The translations under genes were made by a program, and so were the position numbers. From Rhodovibrio sodomensis (GTDB lineage Bacteria; Pseudomonadota; Alphaproteobacteria; Kiloniellales; Rhodovibrionaceae): a stretch of DNA of 34,644 nt. Under the pieces are notes generated by a model. That model was not told the DNA's origin, ran no database searches, and was given only the letters and a program-made list of their open reading frames with translations. Location: NCBI RefSeq assembly GCF_016583645.1, contig NZ_NRRL01000048.1:1-34644 (forward strand), read 5' to 3'. Numbering within the stretch: the first letter of the stretch is position 1; each line of letters opens with the position of its first letter. Shown here one piece after another: positions 33,571 through 34,644 of this stretch.

Positions 33571-34536
33571 ATGGACCAGCCCGCACCAACAGCCGCCGCC
33601 AAGACCAAGGCTTACAGCTATTTACGGTTCTCGACACCCGACCAAATGCGGGGCGACAGCCACCGCCGACAGACTGAGTTGGCCCGACAGTACGCGGTGC
33701 GGCACGGACTAGACCTCGACGACAACCTGACGTTCAACGACCTCGGAGTGTCGGCATTTCGAGGACGTAACGCAAAGGCCGGCGCCCTCCGTGCGTTCCT
33801 CGATGCCGTCGAGTACGAGTACGTCTCGGAGGGGAGCTATCTTCTGGTCGAGAGCCTTGACCGTCTCTCGCGAGACGAAATCCTGAGCGCCCAAGCCCTG
33901 TTCATGCAGATCGTTGGTGCGGGGATCAACCTAGTCACACTCCAAGACAGGCGCTGCTACTCCAAGGCTACGATCAACGCCAACCCAACGGACCTCATAG
34001 TCTCTATCGTAACCATGATGAGAGCGCATGAGGAGAGCGCAACCAAGCAACGGCGGTTGAAGGCGGTCTGGAAGAACAAGCGCGACCGAGCCACCGACCG
34101 GCCCATGACGGAGAAGGCACCGGCATGGCTTCGCCTGGACAGGGAAGCTGGCGTCTTTGAGGTGATCCCCGAGCGAGCAGAGATGGTCAGACGCATCTAC
34201 AGCATGGCTGAGGCCGGTGTCGGTTATGAACGGATCGCACGAACGCTGAACGAAGAGGGTGTCGCGACCTTCGGGCGCTCGGAAGCGTGGCAACGGAGCT
34301 ACGTCGTGAAGCTCCTGTCCAACGAAGCCGTGATCGGCACCTTCGTTCCGCATGTCACCGAGTACCTGGAAGGCCACAAGGTCCGAAGGCCGCAAACGCC
34401 GATCACTGACTACTACCCCGCCATCATAGACCGGGAGACGTTCGAGCGCATGAGGGCGCAACGGTCGGAAGCTAGGGCGCCATCGGTGCGCGGAACGGGA
34501 ACCCTGCGAAACCTCTTAGGACACGCCCAACGATAA
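33571..34536 (+). CDS. Serine recombinase (resolvase/integrase family), short
   Basis: Site-specific recombinase of 321 residues. The N-terminal resolvase domain has YSYLRFSTPDQ with the nucleophile Ser21, RQTELARQYAVRHGL, and VESLDRLSRDEI. The Recombinase domain follows with FEVIPERAEMVRRIYSMAEAGVGYERIARTLNEEGV, and the YYPAIIDRETFERMRAQR motif. It stops at TLRNLLGHAQR, where large serine integrases continue into a zinc ribbon (GLLRCGxCG) and coiled coil, so this is a short or C-terminally truncated member. Codons are far less G/C-ending than in the neighbouring genes. It lies 60 bp from the broken comM and reads into the element, the usual place for the integrase. No ribosome binding site is obvious. 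Confidence 0.9.
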   Translation: MDQPAPTAAAKTKAYSYLRFSTPDQMRGDSHRRQTELARQYAVRHGLDLDDNLTFNDLGVSAFRGRNAKAGALRAFLDAVEYEYVSEGSYLLVESLDRLSRDEILSAQALFMQIVGAGINLVTLQDRRCYSKATINANPTDLIVSIVTMMRAHEESATKQRRLKAVWKNKRDRATDRPMTEKAPAWLRLDREAGVFEVIPERAEMVRRIYSMAEAGVGYERIARTLNEEGVATFGRSEAWQRSYVVKLLSNEAVIGTFVPHVTEYLEGHKVRRPQTPITDYYPAIIDRETFERMRAQRSEARAPSVRGTGTLRNLLGHAQR

Positions 34537-34617
34537 CAGAATCGGTATGGCTGTCTTTGGGTGCGGCGGTTTGACTCGGGCGGGCGGGATTCCCGTTCAC
34601 TGGGAGGTATCGTAAGT

Positions 34618-34644
34618 ATGCCAGATGATCGACCGGCGCGGGAT
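34618..34644 (+). CDS. Start of a next gene in the mobile element (partial)
   Basis: GGGAGGT with 8 nt spacing precedes ATG at 34618; the frame reads MPDDRPARD to the window end. Too short to identify. The strong ribosome binding site is the main support. It would be the gene after the recombinase, inside the inserted element. Confidence 0.4.

Overview
The window is GC-rich, with G or C at nearly every third codon position. Most genes and gene orders are typical of Alphaproteobacteria: infB-rbfA-truB-rpsO-pnp, metX-metW, chorismate mutase-hisC-tyrA, and def-fmt-truA. A BacNav-type sodium channel, a large MscS-type channel, a TRAP transporter and a DMSP-lyase-family cupin suggest a marine or halophilic member of the Rhodospirillales or a related order. 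This placement is inferred from gene content, not from a search.

Layout. (1) 1-7508: the translation and RNA-decay operon. Its left edge is anomalous. The first 159 codons of infB lie on the minus strand (542 to 66), while the rest lies on the plus strand from 734. An inverted repeat of at least 67 bp joins the two pieces, which looks like a fold-back assembly join at a contig end. (2) 7556-7823: an intergenic palindromic repeat element. (3) 7872-13338, minus: a TRAP uptake system (dctPQM) followed by acetoacetyl-CoA synthetase, probably a beta-keto-acid uptake and activation operon. (4) 13809-16858, plus: an EamA transporter, a DMSP-lyase-family cupin and a periplasmic di-haem cytochrome c peroxidase with an FNR-like box upstream. 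(5) 16918-18428: a compositionally distinct island with a strong promoter and embedded palindrome, an unrecognised small protein, an XRE-type regulator and a small membrane protein. This resembles a toxin-antitoxin operon with a third gene. (6) 18470-20367, minus: metX-metW. (7) 20786-23826, plus: the Tyr/Phe branch operon. (8) 23744-25852: a DUF2125 protein, ChaC and a small membrane protein. (9) 26158-28653, plus: def-fmt-truA. (10) 28863-32485, minus: a voltage-gated sodium channel and an MscS-family channel. (11) 32620-34644: the 3' part of comM, broken at its Walker A region by the end of a mobile element that encodes a serine recombinase.

Several gene starts sit 7-9 nt downstream of a TAGCCT/TAAGCT/TAGCTT hexamer, consistent with leaderless or near-leaderless transcripts. 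Intergenic regions are rich in short tandem repeats (16 bp x3, 20 bp x2, 14 bp x4, 23 bp x2.6). The most unusual is the 14-bp array before truA. Each copy carries ATG, and three copies form five-codon ORFs chained by ATGA overlaps into the truA start.

No rRNA, tRNA or CRISPR array was seen. Function calls rest on motif recognition only; no database search was run.
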